Assembly (NCBI GenBank): GCA_030696045.1 | Contig: JAUYNO010000074.1 | Coordinates: 1-43,378 of the forward strand | Direction of reading: 5' to 3' | Origin: Stagnimonas sp. | GTDB lineage: Bacteria > Pseudomonadota > Gammaproteobacteria > Nevskiales > Nevskiaceae | Length of the DNA: 43,378 nt | Shown: positions 1 through 9,049 of the stretch, one piece after another | Layout of the letters: every line of letters begins with the position of its first letter | Position numbering within the stretch: position 1 is the first letter of the stretch | The notes under the pieces: generated by a model | Seen by the model: only the letters and a program-made list of their open reading frames with translations | The model's database searches: none | What the model was told of the DNA's origin: nothing | Position numbers and translations under genes: made by a program

Positions 1-2598
1 GAGCTGGTCGGCATTGGCGGCCAGCGGGCAGTTGTCGGCGCTGTCCGGGACGCCGTCGGCGTCACCGTCCGGCGGGGCTTGTTCGTCACAGGCGTCACCC
101 ACTCCGTCACCGTCGCCGTCGGCTTGGTCGGCGTTGGCGACGACCGGGCAATTGTCGGTGCTGTCCGGCACGCCGTCGCTGTCGCTGTCCGCCGGTGGTT
201 CGATCACGCTATCGGCGTCGCCGACGGCATTGCTGAACGGACCGCTGCCGTTGGCGTTGCGGGCCTTGATCGCATAGGTGTAGCCGCTGCCGCTGGTGTT
301 CTCCGGATCGGTGAAGCTGGTGCCGTTCGCGGTATAGCGCTGGTAAGCGCCGTCGGCGGTGCGGACACGGAACACCGTGTATTCGTTGATCGTCGAGCCG
401 CCGTGATCGGGCGCTTTCCAGCTCAGCTTCATGCTGCCATTGGTCAGCCCGCCGCTCAGGCAGGAGGCCGCCGGGGCCCGCGCCGCGCTCAGGCTGCTGT
501 CGTAGGCGGCGCGCAGCGTCTTGCCGCCGGTCTGGCGCACAACCCGCATGGCGGCGGTGAAGCTGGCCGACTCGACCGGATCGGCGTTGCAGGCGCCGCC
601 GCAGCCGTCGTTGTAGCCGAACAGCACCCGGCCCTTGTCGTCGATGGTGACTTCGTTGAAGTCGAGCAGATTGCGGTTGGCGTTGCTGCCGCCGCCCTGC
701 CAGATGCCGCCCACGCCCTGCACGGGATCATTCGGCGTGGCGTTGACCGTGGTCCAGGTTTCGCCGCCGTCATAGGTGGTGGCGATGAACAGATACCAGA
801 TGCCGGGGAAGTCCAGGGACTGGTAGTTGGGACTGGCATCGTTGGTGCCGACGAAGCCGCAGGCAGCGCGACCGGAGTCGCCACCAACGGCTTCCGCGAA
901 GCTGGCATTGGTCACGCCATGGGCAGCGCCGATGTCGGTGTCCTTGCCCCAGCTGAGCGTGCCGTCGCCGTTCTTGGTGCCGACCACGGCGCGCACGCGG
1001 CCGTCGCCGTTGACATAGCAGTAGTACAGCTTGCCAGCGTCGTCGATGGCGACTGAGGGGTCGCTGCCGCTGGGCTGGGAAATGGTGTTGGGAACCCGGA
1101 ATTCGGTCCAGGTCGTGCCAGCATCGTTGCTGTAGACGCCGCCCTGTTCGCCGCCGGTGGCGTCGTTGGCGAGGCCGGTAGCGCATTTCTTGACCGGCAG
1201 GTAGGCGCCGCCGTCCGGTGCGATCTTGAGATGGCCGTGCAGGTTGTTGCAGCCGCTGCCGTCATAGGCCAGGTAGGGGCCGCTCCAGGTGATGCCGCCG
1301 TCGTCGCTGCGCGAGCAGGTGGCGGGAACGGCATCCTGCGAGCAGAAATAGACCGCCTTGCCCTTGACCACGGTCCCTTCGGCATCGGCCACGCCGTAAC
1401 CCAGGCCGCGGGCGATCAGCTCGAACGGCGAACCCTCGGGATAGGGGCCGGTGACGATGGTCTGGTGATCGGCGCCGGTGAAGCCCAGGCCGACCGGAAT
1501 CCAGCTGGCGCCGTCATCGTCGGAGAAGGCGTATTGGGAGGTCGGGTTGGCGCCGGTGGTGAGGTCGGTGACAAAGGTACGACCGGTGTCCTGGTCGGTC
1601 CACAGGATCGGGTCGGCGACCGCCTGCGGCACTTGATCAAAGGGAGTGGGGGTTAGCTGCCAGAGACCGTCGCAGCTCTCCGGCGAGGGCTCCGGCAGGC
1701 GCTCTGGCGGAGTCACACGGAATACGGGCGCCGAGCCTATGCCCAGGCTGCCGCCGCCGAAGGACAGCGACATCACCATGATGTTGCCGGTCTTGGGGTT
1801 GAAGCCGATGTTGTACTCGCCGTTGCTGTCCTCGGCGTCCACGCCGGAGCTGGGCTCCCAGACCTGGTAGCGCGGTTGCGCGGGCCGGGGCAGGTCCGCC
1901 GTGCCAAACGGCACGCCGCCGGAACTGCCGGAACCGCCGCCGCCGGAGGAACTGCCGCCGCTGCTGCCGCCGCCAGTCGTGCCGCAGACACCGGCCGCCG
2001 CCGTCCGGTAGCTGCCGGGGGTCGCGGTGGAATCGAGATTGAGCAGCAGTCCGCCGCTCGCGCCGACGCCCAGCAGCTGCTGGGTATTGGCGTTGATCGC
2101 GCTCAGGGCTTCGTCGGGTCCGGCGCCGAACAGGTCGGCGGCACCGACCAGGCTGATGGTGCCGTCGGCGTTGTAGCCGGAGGCGTCCAGCAAGCTGCCG
2201 TCGGTGACCTGATTGGAGCTGCCCTGCAGATCTTCGGTGTGGCCGTACTCATAACTCAGGCCGCCGTCGACGGTATTGCTCATCGACACGAAGTGCTCGA
2301 TGCCGTCGTTGGTGAAGTAGACGGTGTAGTAGGCGTTCGGCGGCAAGGTGCTGAGGCTGGCCACCTTGAGGGTCACCACCAGGCGGCGCACACCGTCGAC
2401 CACCGGCTCGGCAATGGCGATGCTCTGGATGTCGGAGGTGTTGGTGGCGCCGCTCTGCGCCGCAGTCTGGTCGCCACTGGGGTCGGTGACCACCACGGTT
2501 CCCGGAGGCAGGCAGGATGGCGTGCTTTCGGCAGACCAGGCAAACGCGGAAAAAGCGGCGGCAAGCGCCGCGGGGACGGCACGACCCAGCAAGGACAT
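1..2598 (-). CDS. Secreted Asp-box propeller / Fn3 / TSP3-repeat protein, paralogue A (3' end outside window)
   Basis: The frame is open from ATG 2598 to base 1 (866 codons) and leaves the window inside the second thrombospondin type 3 repeat. GGAG lies 7 nt before the ATG. The first ~22 residues look like a signal peptide (cleavage near FAWSA). Then come a ~190-residue unique domain, a Gly/Ser linker (~residues 208-230), and a segment of ~430 residues with Asp-box motifs ([32 protein letters not shown]), as in BNR/sialidase-like beta-propellers. An Fn3-like domain follows ([13 protein letters not shown]), then calcium-binding TSP3 repeats (DNCP...[12 protein letters not shown]). From the linker onward it closely matches the neighbour ending at 3085, but the N-terminal domain differs. 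Probably exported and cell-surface attached. Ligand or enzymatic activity is unknown, and no sialidase active site can be claimed. Confidence 0.88.
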   Translation of the reverse strand, partial: MSLLGRAVPAALAAAFSAFAWSAESTPSCLPPGTVVVTDPSGDQTAAQSGATNTSDIQSIAIAEPVVDGVRRLVVTLKVASLSTLPPNAYYTVYFTNDGIEHFVSMSNTVDGGLSYEYGHTEDLQGSSNQVTDGSLLDASGYNADGTISLVGAADLFGAGPDEALSAINANTQQLLGVGASGGLLLNLDSTATPGSYRTAAAGVCGTTGGGSSGGSSSGGGGSGSSGGVPFGTADLPRPAQPRYQVWEPSSGVDAEDSNGEYNIGFNPKTGNIMVMSLSFGGGSLGIGSAPVFRVTPPERLPEPSPESCDGLWQLTPTPFDQVPQAVADPILWTDQDTGRTFVTDLTTGANPTSQYAFSDDDGASWIPVGLGFTGADHQTIVTGPYPEGSPFELIARGLGYGVADAEGTVVKGKAVYFCSQDAVPATCSRSDDGGITWSGPYLAYDGSGCNNLHGHLKIAPDGGAYLPVKKCATGLANDATGGEQGGVYSNDAGTTWTEFRVPNTISQPSGSDPSVAIDDAGKLYYCYVNGDGRVRAVVGTKNGDGTLSWGKDTDIGAAHGVTNASFAEAVGGDSGRAACGFVGTNDASPNYQSLDFPGIWYLFIATTYDGGETWTTVNATPNDPVQGVGGIWQGGGSNANRNLLDFNEVTIDDKGRVLFGYNDGCGGACNADPVESASFTAAMRVVRQTGGKTLRAAYDSSLSAARAPAASCLSGGLTNGSMKLSWKAPDHGGSTINEYTVFRVRTADGAYQRYTANGTSFTDPENTSGSGYTYAIKARNANGSGPFSNAVGDADSVIEPPADSDSDGVPDSTDNCPVVANADQADGDGDGVGDACDEQAPPDGDADGVPDSADNCPLAANADQL

Positions 2599-2675
2599 GG
2601 ACTCACTCCGGCAGTAGCCGCGTCCATGCGGGCAACAAGGGGAGGTCACCCAGTGACGAGTGACCGATGTACCGG

Positions 2676-2704
2676 ACTATTTCAACACCTGAACCAGTTG
2701 TCAA
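2676..2704 (-). promoter_or_regulatory. Sigma70-type promoter of paralogue A
   Basis: On the minus strand the -35 TTGACA (2699-2704) is followed after exactly 17 nt by AATAGT (2676-2681, 4 of 6 to TATAAT). The predicted start near 2669 gives a leader of about 70 nt. The -35 and the following bases (TTGACAACTGGTTCAGGT) are nearly repeated upstream of paralogue B, so the promoter was duplicated with the gene. Confidence 0.65.
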
Positions 2705-2787
2705 TTAATGATCAATTCTAGTTTTGCATGGCCTTCATCGGACCTTGCAGTGGCCTGATTCGCGCGCCTGAGCAAGCCCCCAAAAAA

Positions 2788-3029
2788 GGGAATTACATCG
2801 TTAACACCCTGCGCCCTCTCTCCCGCTTGCGGGAGAGAGCTGGAGAGAGGGGGCGAGCGCAGCGAGTGCTTTCGCGGCGAGGAAAAAAGCTACTCGCTGC
2901 GCTCGCCACCCTCTCCCGCGTTTGGCTTAAGCCGAACCGACATTGAGTCGGTTCGGCCCTGGGGCCAAACGCTCTCCCACAAGGGGAGAGGGGTTCAAGA
3001 AAGCTCGGGGAGTTAACGATGTAATTCCC
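2788..3029. mobile_element. MITE-like element, 242 bp, perfect 18-bp terminal inverted repeats
   Basis: GGGAATTACATCGTTAAC at 2788-2805 is repeated exactly, inverted, at 3012-3029. Inside are several further palindromes: CCCTCTCTCC/GGAGAGAGGG around a CTCTCCCGCTTGCGGGAGAG core, 15-bp arms at 2853-2867 and 2892-2906, and a 10-bp-stem hairpin at 2932-2956. No coding frame is convincing. Both sides have A-rich flanks (AAAAAA), but no clean target duplication is visible. The element fills most of the 485-bp gap between paralogue A's start and paralogue B's stop. The internal GC-rich palindrome resembles the REP-like insert in polA. Confidence 0.7.
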
Positions 3030-3032
3030 CAC

Positions 3033-3058
3033 AAAAAAGGCGCCTGTCTCCAGGCGCC
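3033..3058 (-). terminator. Rho-independent terminator of paralogue B
   Basis: Read on the minus strand: GGCGCCTG, a 4-nt loop, CAGGCGCC, then six T residues. It lies about 27 bp after the TGA at 3085 and directly beside the MITE-like element. Confidence 0.85.
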
Positions 3059-3084
3059 TTTGGTTTGTACCGAGGAGCTCGGCC

Positions 3085-6000
3085 TCAGTCCTTCGGCCGC
3101 ACCTTGCCGACCTCGACGCCCTCGACCGGCAAGCCGTAGTCGACCGGCGCCGCCTGGTCATCGCGGATGTCGATCTGATTGACCCGGACGGTGACCGCGC
3201 TCTTGTCCACCGCCGGCGGGGTGGTGAGGTCCTCGCTGGCCTTGCCACCGCCGCCGCAGGCCGACAGGCTCAGCACCGCCAGCAGGCTCAGCGCCGCCAG
3301 CTCCCGGCGACGCCGGCCAAAACCCAGCAGACCGACCAGCATCACCGTTCCAGCGCCACCCATGCCCAGATCCTCCAGTAGGGAGACCCGCGCGGCCTTG
3401 GCGGCCGCCGAGCCGATCTCGACGTAGACGTCGAGGTTGAGTACCTGCCCGGCCGGCAGCTGCAGCGGGCTGTCGGGGGTGCAGATGTTGTCCTGCGCAA
3501 CCGTGGCCGGGCCGCAGCTGAAGTGCACGCCGGCACCGACTGCCCAGAGCTTGGCGATGCGGTCGGTCTGGTCCAGATGCAGCCGTACGCTGCGGATGGT
3601 CTGGACCTTGGCGCTGCGGTTGCTGAAGGCGACCGTGCCGACCCGGACCTGCTGGCCGTCGCCGGCTTCCACCGGCGGGGCGCCGGCAGTGCGGGCGCTG
3701 GCAGCGCCGCCGCCATTGCCCTGGCTGGCATCGCAGGCGTCGCCGAAGTCGTCGCCGTCGATATTGGCCTGGCTGGCATTGGGTACCGAGGGGCAGTTGT
3801 CGCCGGCATTGCTGACGCTGTCGCCGTCGATGTCCTGGTTGTCGGTGGCGTCGCAGACGTCGCCGACGCCGTCGCCATCGCCGTCGGCCTGGGCGGCATT
3901 GGGGCTGGCCGGGCAGTTGTCGCTGGCGTTGCTGATGCCGTCGCCGTCGACGTCGAGGTCGTTCACCGAGTCGCAGGCATCCCCCTTGCCGTCGCCGTCG
4001 ACATCCTGCTGGTTGGCATTGGCGACCAGGGGGCAGTTGTCGTCCTCGGCGGCAATGCCGTCGTGGTCCTGGTCGGCGTCGTTGAGACCGTCGCAGGCGT
4101 CGCCGATGCTGTCGCCGTCGCCATCGGCCTGGTCGCTGTTGGGCGTCGCCGGGCAGTTGTCAGTGGCATTGGCTACGCCGTCGCCGTCCTTGTCACTGTT
4201 GTTGACGGAGTCGCAGCGGTCGCCGGCTTCGTCGCCGTCGGCATTGGCCTGGTCGGGGTTGGGGACGGTCGGGCAGTTGTCGTTGCCGTTGACCACGCCG
4301 TCGCCGTCGTCGTCGCCGGTGCCGGTGTTGTCGCAGGCGTCGCCATTGCCGTCGCCGTCGCTGTCGCCCTGGTCGGGGTTGGCGGTGGCGGGGCAGTTGT
4401 CGGCGCTGTCGGCAATGCCGTCGTCGTCGCTGTCGTTGGCGCTGTTGTCGACCTGGTCGCAGGCATCACCGGCGCCGTCCTGGTCGCGGTCGGTCTGGCT
4501 GGGGTTGGCGGTGGTGGGGCAGTTGTCGGCCGGGTCGCGGATGCCGTCGCCGTCCGGGTCGCCGTTATCGACGGTGTCGCAGGCATCGCCGGCGCCGTCG
4601 CCGTCGGTGTCGGTCTGGCTGCCGTTGGCGACAAAGGGGCAGTTGTCGTCGGCATTGGCGACGCCGTCGCCGTCCTGGTCGAGCGCGCCGGCGCTGTCGC
4701 AGGCATCACCCAGGCCGTCGCCGTCGCTGTCGAGCTGGTCGGCATTGGCAGCCAGCGGGCAGTTGTCGGCGCTGTCCGGGACGCCGTCGGCGTCGCCGTC
4801 GGGCGGGGCTTGTTCGTCACAGGCGTCACCCACTCCGTCACCGTCGCCGTCGGCTTGGTCGGCGTTGGCGACTACCGGGCAATTGTCGGTGCTGTCGGGG
4901 ATGCCATCGCTGTCGCCGTCAGCCGGCTCGACGATGCTGGTCTGGTCGCCAATGGCATTGCTGTAGGCGCCGCTGCCGTGGCTGTTGGCCGCCTTCACCG
5001 CGTAGGTGTAGCCGGTGCCCGCGGTGTTCTCCGGATCGGTGAAGCTGCGTCCGCTGACACTGAAGCGCTGCACCGCGCCGCCCAGGGTACGCACCCGGGT
5101 GACGGTGTAGCTGTTCAGCTCGGCGCCACCGTGGTCCGGGGCCTTCCAGTTCAGGTGCATGGAGCCATTGCTCAGGCCGCCGCTGAGGCAGGACTGGCCG
5201 GGCGCCGAGGCCGCGCCGAACTGCTGGTCGTAGGCGGCGAGCAGGGTTTTGCCGCCGGTCTGGCGCGCCACCCGCATCGAGGAGACATAGGTGACGCTGC
5301 CGACCGGATCGGCGTTGCAGTCACCGACGCAGCCGTCGTTGTAGCCGAACAGCACCCGGCCCTTGTCGTCCATGGTGACTTCGTTGAAGTCGAGCAGGTT
5401 GCGGTTGACCGCGCTGCCGCCCTGCTGCCAGACGCCACCCACGCCCTGGATCGGATCGTTCGGCGTGGCGTTGACCGTGGTCCAGGTTTCGCCGCCGTCG
5501 TAGGTGGTGGCGATGAACAGGTACCAGATGCCCGGGAAGTCCAGGGACTCGTAGTTGGGGCCGCCCTCGTTGGTGCCGATGAAGCCGCAGGCGGCGCGAC
5601 CGGAGTCGCCGCCGATGGCCTCGGCGAAGCTGGCGTTCTGGACGCCGTGGGCGGCGCCGATGTCAGTGTCCTTGCCCCAGCTGAGGCTGCCGTCGGCGGC
5701 CTTCTGGCCGACCGTGACATGGGCGTGGCCGTCACCGTTGACGTAGCAGTAGTAGATCTTGCCGTCGGCATCCACCGCCGGCGAAGGATCGCTGCCATTG
5801 AGCTGGGAGGTGGTGTTGGGAACCCGGAATTCCTTCCAGGTCAGGCCGGCGTCGGTGGTGTAGGCGCCGCCCTGCTCGCCGCCCGTGGGATCGCCGTTCA
5901 GGCCATTGCCGCAGTGGTTGACCGGCAGGTAGACGGTGCCGTCCGGCGCGATGCGCAGGTGGCCGTGCAGGTTGTTGCAGTTGCGGCCGTCGTAGGCCAC

Positions 6001-7254
6001 TTGCGGCGCGCCCCAGGTAATGCCGCCGTCGTCGCTGCGCGAGCAGGTGCCGGGGTAGAGGTCCTGGGCGCAGAAATAGACCGCCTTGCCATGGTCGACG
6101 CCGTCGGCGTCGGTGTACTTGTGGCCGGCCGTGATCGCCAGCAGCTCGAACGGCGAATCGGCCGGATAGGGGCCGGACACCAGGGTCTGGTGGTCGGCGC
6201 CGGTGACGCCCAGGCCGAGCGGAATCCAGGTCTCGCCATCGTCGTCGGTGTAGGCGTACTGCGAGCTGGGATTGGCACCGGTGGTCAGGTCGGTGACCCA
6301 GGTGCGGCCGGTGTCCTGGTCGGTCCAGAGGATCGGATCGGCGACCGCCTGCGGCAGGTCGGCGAATGGCGTCGACTTGTCCAGCCATTGCGCGTCGCAA
6401 CTGGCCGGCAGCGCTTCCGGCAGCCGTTCCGGCGGCGTGAGGCGGAACACCGGCGCCGAGGAAATGCCGAGCGGACCGCTGCTGCCGAAGCCCAGCGAGA
6501 TGGTCATGATGCTGCCGGTCTTCGGATTGAAGCCGATGCTGAATTCGCCGCCGCTGCCCTCGGCCGCGACGCCGCCGTTCGGCTCCCAGACCTGGTAGCG
6601 CGGCTTGGCCGGCGCGGCGCTGTCGCCGCCGCCGAAGCCGCCGCTGCTGCTGCCGCCCGAGCTGCTGCCCGAGCCGCCGCTGCTGGAACTGCCGCCACTG
6701 GAACTGCCACCGCTGCTGCTGCCGCCGGCGGTGCCGGGGATCAGGGTGATGGTGGCGACGTAGTTGTCCTGCGGCACCAGCCAGGGCACGACGTCGACGT
6801 AATAGAGCTTGCTGCCGCCGACCGCCTTGAAGCTGAGCACCTCCGGCTTGTCGCCGGTCTCGGCCTGGGCGATGGCGGCGAAGTCGCTGTTCAGGGCGTA
6901 GAGGTCGAAGTCGCTGGCCTCGCCGTCCCAACTCAGGCTGACCTGGATTACCGCGTCCGGAAACTGGCTCTGATAGCCCTCGGGCAGGGTCACGGTGAGC
7001 GCGTACTCGTCGCATTCCAGCTGCCCGGTCAGGCAGGCCGGGACCAGACCACCCGCGAAGGTGCCCACCGGATTGACGCCAACCACGTTGTCGCGCCCGA
7101 AGCTGACCGAGGGCGTGGTCAGCGTCAGCGTGCCGGCGGCTGGCGTCGGCGTCAGCGCGGTAGCCGGTCCGCTGAGTAGCAGGGATGAAAAGGCAAGCGG
7201 CGCAGCCACGGCTGCGAAGACCGCCTTAAGGCGGCGCGATACGGACCAGAGCAT
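3085..7254 (-). CDS. Secreted Asp-box propeller / Fn3 / TSP3-repeat / C-terminal anchor protein, paralogue B
   Basis: 1389 aa from ATG 7254. This start has GGAG 8 nt upstream, begins a signal peptide (MLWSVSRRLKAVF...GPATA) and lies downstream of the promoter; the longer frame to 7344 runs into the -35. Order: signal peptide; ~125-residue domain; Ser/Gly linker; propeller-like region with Asp-boxes ([32 protein letters not shown]); Fn3-like domain; ten TSP3 repeats (~777-1174); a ~100-residue domain resembling the 'choice-of-anchor' domains of surface proteins; then two hydrophobic stretches. The first (MGGAGTVMLVGLLGFGRRRR) resembles GlyGly-CTERM-type sorting tails. The second ends in a lipobox-like LSLSAC-GGGG and is followed by ~55 hydrophilic residues. 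Predicted exported, calcium-binding and surface-anchored; biochemical role unknown. Confidence 0.9.
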   Translation of the reverse strand: MLWSVSRRLKAVFAAVAAPLAFSSLLLSGPATALTPTPAAGTLTLTTPSVSFGRDNVVGVNPVGTFAGGLVPACLTGQLECDEYALTVTLPEGYQSQFPDAVIQVSLSWDGEASDFDLYALNSDFAAIAQAETGDKPEVLSFKAVGGSKLYYVDVVPWLVPQDNYVATITLIPGTAGGSSSGGSSSGGSSSSGGSGSSSGGSSSGGFGGGDSAAPAKPRYQVWEPNGGVAAEGSGGEFSIGFNPKTGSIMTISLGFGSSGPLGISSAPVFRLTPPERLPEALPASCDAQWLDKSTPFADLPQAVADPILWTDQDTGRTWVTDLTTGANPSSQYAYTDDDGETWIPLGLGVTGADHQTLVSGPYPADSPFELLAITAGHKYTDADGVDHGKAVYFCAQDLYPGTCSRSDDGGITWGAPQVAYDGRNCNNLHGHLRIAPDGTVYLPVNHCGNGLNGDPTGGEQGGAYTTDAGLTWKEFRVPNTTSQLNGSDPSPAVDADGKIYYCYVNGDGHAHVTVGQKAADGSLSWGKDTDIGAAHGVQNASFAEAIGGDSGRAACGFIGTNEGGPNYESLDFPGIWYLFIATTYDGGETWTTVNATPNDPIQGVGGVWQQGGSAVNRNLLDFNEVTMDDKGRVLFGYNDGCVGDCNADPVGSVTYVSSMRVARQTGGKTLLAAYDQQFGAASAPGQSCLSGGLSNGSMHLNWKAPDHGGAELNSYTVTRVRTLGGAVQRFSVSGRSFTDPENTAGTGYTYAVKAANSHGSGAYSNAIGDQTSIVEPADGDSDGIPDSTDNCPVVANADQADGDGDGVGDACDEQAPPDGDADGVPDSADNCPLAANADQLDSDGDGLGDACDSAGALDQDGDGVANADDNCPFVANGSQTDTDGDGAGDACDTVDNGDPDGDGIRDPADNCPTTANPSQTDRDQDGAGDACDQVDNSANDSDDDGIADSADNCPATANPDQGDSDGDGNGDACDNTGTGDDDGDGVVNGNDNCPTVPNPDQANADGDEAGDRCDSVNNSDKDGDGVANATDNCPATPNSDQADGDGDSIGDACDGLNDADQDHDGIAAEDDNCPLVANANQQDVDGDGKGDACDSVNDLDVDGDGISNASDNCPASPNAAQADGDGDGVGDVCDATDNQDIDGDSVSNAGDNCPSVPNASQANIDGDDFGDACDASQGNGGGAASARTAGAPPVEAGDGQQVRVGTVAFSNRSAKVQTIRSVRLHLDQTDRIAKLWAVGAGVHFSCGPATVAQDNICTPDSPLQLPAGQVLNLDVYVEIGSAAAKAARVSLLEDLGMGGAGTVMLVGLLGFGRRRRELAALSLLAVLSLSACGGGGKASEDLTTPPAVDKSAVTVRVNQIDIRDDQAAPVDYGLPVEGVEVGKVRPKD
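3732..4924 (-). repeat. Tandem array of ten TSP3 calcium-binding repeats (~120-bp period)
   Basis: The DNA repeats roughly every 117-126 bp, easiest seen as GGGCAGTTGTC on the plus strand (the DNCP codons). Each unit encodes about 40 residues with DNCP, a [AP]N..Q turn and DGDG.GDACD acidic calcium motifs. Units differ in sequence, so the array is an old coding repeat rather than a fresh microsatellite. The two units at 4733-4924 are almost identical to the left edge of the window in paralogue A. Confidence 0.9.
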
Positions 7255-7322
7255 TTGGACAACTCCAAAAAATGCCTGCATCCGTGCAGAGCTGCAACGA
7301 GGGGTTGGGACGGCTTGAATCG

Positions 7323-7351
7323 ACTGTCGGAGAACCTGAACCAATTGTCAA
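7323..7351 (-). promoter_or_regulatory. Sigma70-type promoter of paralogue B
   Basis: Minus-strand TTGACA (7346-7351), 17-nt spacer, then GACAGT (7323-7328, weak -10, 3 of 6). The stretch TTGACAATTGGTTCAGGT matches the paralogue A promoter with one substitution and the same geometry. The predicted start near 7316 gives a ~60-nt leader and supports ATG 7254. Confidence 0.55.
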
Positions 7352-7375
7352 GTCGGCGTCAAGCGCCTGCCGGAA

Positions 7376-7759
7376 TCAACTCAGGGGCAGCAAGTCCGGG
7401 GGCAGATCCTGGTCCCGACCGGCCGCCAGCGCCTGCGGGCTGTAGTGCCGCGCCAGCAGGTTCCGGGCATCGCCGAACAGCTCCGGACAGCGCTGCTGGA
7501 ACCGGGGCCAGTCCTCGTCAGGGCGCATGCGCGCCGCGATCAGACGCAGCAGGGCGAGACTGAGCGTGCGGTGAAACTTGGGCTCGGCGCCGAGGGCGCG
7601 GACATAGGCCAGGATCAACTCACAGAAGCGCGCCTCGGCCTGGGCCGGTGGCAGTTGCCGCAGCAGCTCCCAGGCGACTTGGACGTGGGCGGCGTGGTTG
7701 AAATGGGCCGGCGGCAGCGAGCCGGCGGCCAGACCGGCGATCAGCTCGGCGCCGGTCAT
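7376..7759 (-). CDS. Uncharacterised 127-aa protein, coupled to Mpo1-like gene
   Basis: The ATG at 7759 overlaps the upstream stop in a TGATG arrangement, which favours this start over the longer frame beginning at 7795. The protein is alpha-helical in appearance and carries FNHAAHVQVAWELL near the N terminus and a second conserved-looking patch (KFHRTLSLALLRLIA). I recall similar F.HAAHV..AW..L proteins annotated only as hypothetical in proteobacteria. No signal peptide or membrane segment. Histidines in the first motif could bind metal, but this is speculative. Confidence 0.75.
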   Translation of the reverse strand: MTGAELIAGLAAGSLPPAHFNHAAHVQVAWELLRQLPPAQAEARFCELILAYVRALGAEPKFHRTLSLALLRLIAARMRPDEDWPRFQQRCPELFGDARNLLARHYSPQALAAGRDQDLPPDLLPLS

Positions 7760-8067
7760 CAGAACGGGATTTTGCCGGTCAGGGTCTCCCACCACATCTT
7801 CCAGTCGCCCCGGTAGCTAAGCCAGGGGTACTGGAAGGTGGCGGGCTTGTTGTGCTCGAAGAAGAAATGCCCGACCCAGGCGAAGGCGTAGCCCTGCACG
7901 AAGGCGAGCGCGATCAGCCACCAGTTCTGGCTCAGCAGGGCATAGGCGGCGATCAGCAGACCCAGCGAGGAACCGACGAAATGCAGGCGCCGGCAGGTGC
8001 GGTTGGCGTGCTCGCCGAGGTAGTAGGGATAGAACTCGGCCAGACTCTGGTACTCGGTCTTGCTCAT
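7759..8067 (-). CDS. Mpo1-like (DUF962) membrane protein
   Basis: 102 aa from ATG 8067, which has GAGGAG 7 nt upstream; the frame to 8208 lacks family similarity before this Met. DUF962 features: an N-terminal [21 protein letters not shown] segment, two hydrophobic helices ([10 protein letters not shown] and [29 protein letters not shown]), and a conserved tail ending [14 protein letters not shown]. The His-rich family is named after yeast Mpo1, a dioxygenase in 2-hydroxy fatty acid alpha-oxidation. The bacterial role is not established. It forms a two-gene unit with the coupled downstream gene and is divergent from rimK. Confidence 0.88.
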   Translation of the reverse strand: MSKTEYQSLAEFYPYYLGEHANRTCRRLHFVGSSLGLLIAAYALLSQNWWLIALAFVQGYAFAWVGHFFFEHNKPATFQYPWLSYRGDWKMWWETLTGKIPF

Positions 8068-8149
8068 GGCGCGTCTCCTCGCATTGTGGTGCCCAAAGTG
8101 TAGGCGCAAGCTAGCCCGACTCAACAATAAAACCAGCCCAGCGCCGGAC

Positions 8150-9049
8150 ATGAAGATCGCCATCCTGTCGCGCAACGCCCAGCTGTATTCCACCAAGCGC
8201 CTGGTCAATGCCGCACGCCGGCGCGGCCATTCGGTGCGGGTGGTGGATGCCCTGCGCTGCTACATGAACGTCAATCCGGCGGCGCCCGACGTGCACTACC
8301 GCGGCCGCAAGCTGGAGGGCTTCGACGCGGTCATCCCGCGCATCGGCGCCTCGATCACCTATTACGGCCTGGCGGTGCTGCGGCAGCTGGAGACCATGGG
8401 CGTGTTCGCGCTCAACTCCTCGGCCGGCATCGCCCGCTCGCGCGACAAGCTGCTGGCGCTGCAGCTGCTGGCGCAGAAGGGTATCGGCATGCCGGTCACC
8501 GGTTTCGCCCACGCGCCGGACGACACCCACGATCTCATCAACCTGGTCGGCGGCACGCCCCTGGTGGTGAAGCTGACCGAGGGCACCCAGGGCGTCGGCG
8601 TGGTGCTGTGCGAGACCGACGGCGCTGCCAATTCGGTGATCGAGGCCTTCCGCGGACTCGACGCCTACTTCCTGGTGCAGCAGTTCGTGAAGGAAGCGGG
8701 CGGCAGCGACATCCGCTGCCTGGTGGTCGGCGGCCAGGTGGTGGCGGCGATGATGCGCACCGCCGCGCCCGGCGAGTTCCGCAGCAACCTGCATCGCGGC
8801 GGCAGCGCGCGGGCGATCGAGATCACCCGCCTGGAGCGCAGCACCGCGATCCGCGCCGCCCGCATCCTGGGCCTGAATGTTGCGGGCGTCGATCTCATGC
8901 GAACCAGCCAGGGCCCGATGGTGCTGGAGGTGAATTCCTCGCCCGGTCTCGAGGGCATCGAGAAGTCCACCGGCGTCAATGTCGCCGGCGCCGTGATCGA
9001 GTTCCTCGAACAACAGCAGCGGCGCGCGCCGGCGGCGGCCACGCTGTGA
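8150..9049 (+). CDS. rimK: RimK-type ATP-grasp glutamate ligase (ribosomal protein S6 modification)
   Basis: 299 aa, the length of E. coli RimK (300). Start ATG 8150 gives the family N terminus MKIAILSRN; upstream codons are unrelated. ATP-grasp features: [18 protein letters not shown] (ATP-binding lysine and glycine loop), [23 protein letters not shown], and the metal-binding end [14 protein letters not shown]. RimK adds glutamate to the C terminus of ribosomal protein S6 and can form poly-alpha-glutamate. The next gene overlaps by GTGA, so the two are translated together. Confidence 0.93.
   Translation: MKIAILSRNAQLYSTKRLVNAARRRGHSVRVVDALRCYMNVNPAAPDVHYRGRKLEGFDAVIPRIGASITYYGLAVLRQLETMGVFALNSSAGIARSRDKLLALQLLAQKGIGMPVTGFAHAPDDTHDLINLVGGTPLVVKLTEGTQGVGVVLCETDGAANSVIEAFRGLDAYFLVQQFVKEAGGSDIRCLVVGGQVVAAMMRTAAPGEFRSNLHRGGSARAIEITRLERSTAIRAARILGLNVAGVDLMRTSQGPMVLEVNSSPGLEGIEKSTGVNVAGAVIEFLEQQQRRAPAAATL

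Noticed and set aside
3732..4924. Regular ~120-bp repeats considered as a CRISPR array or minisatellite
   Set aside because: Units are in-frame coding TSP3 repeats with variable sequence throughout, not identical repeats separated by unique spacers.
3523..7179. Long open frame of 1218 codons on the plus strand
   Set aside because: Antisense shadow of the GC-rich TSP3/propeller gene. Its product is a monotonous Val/Ala/Gly sequence with no start signal, while the minus strand encodes recognisable domains.
1..7254. Asp-box proteins read as true sialidases
   Set aside because: The Asp-boxes support a propeller fold only. I could not identify the arginine triad or the catalytic Tyr/Glu/Asp set.
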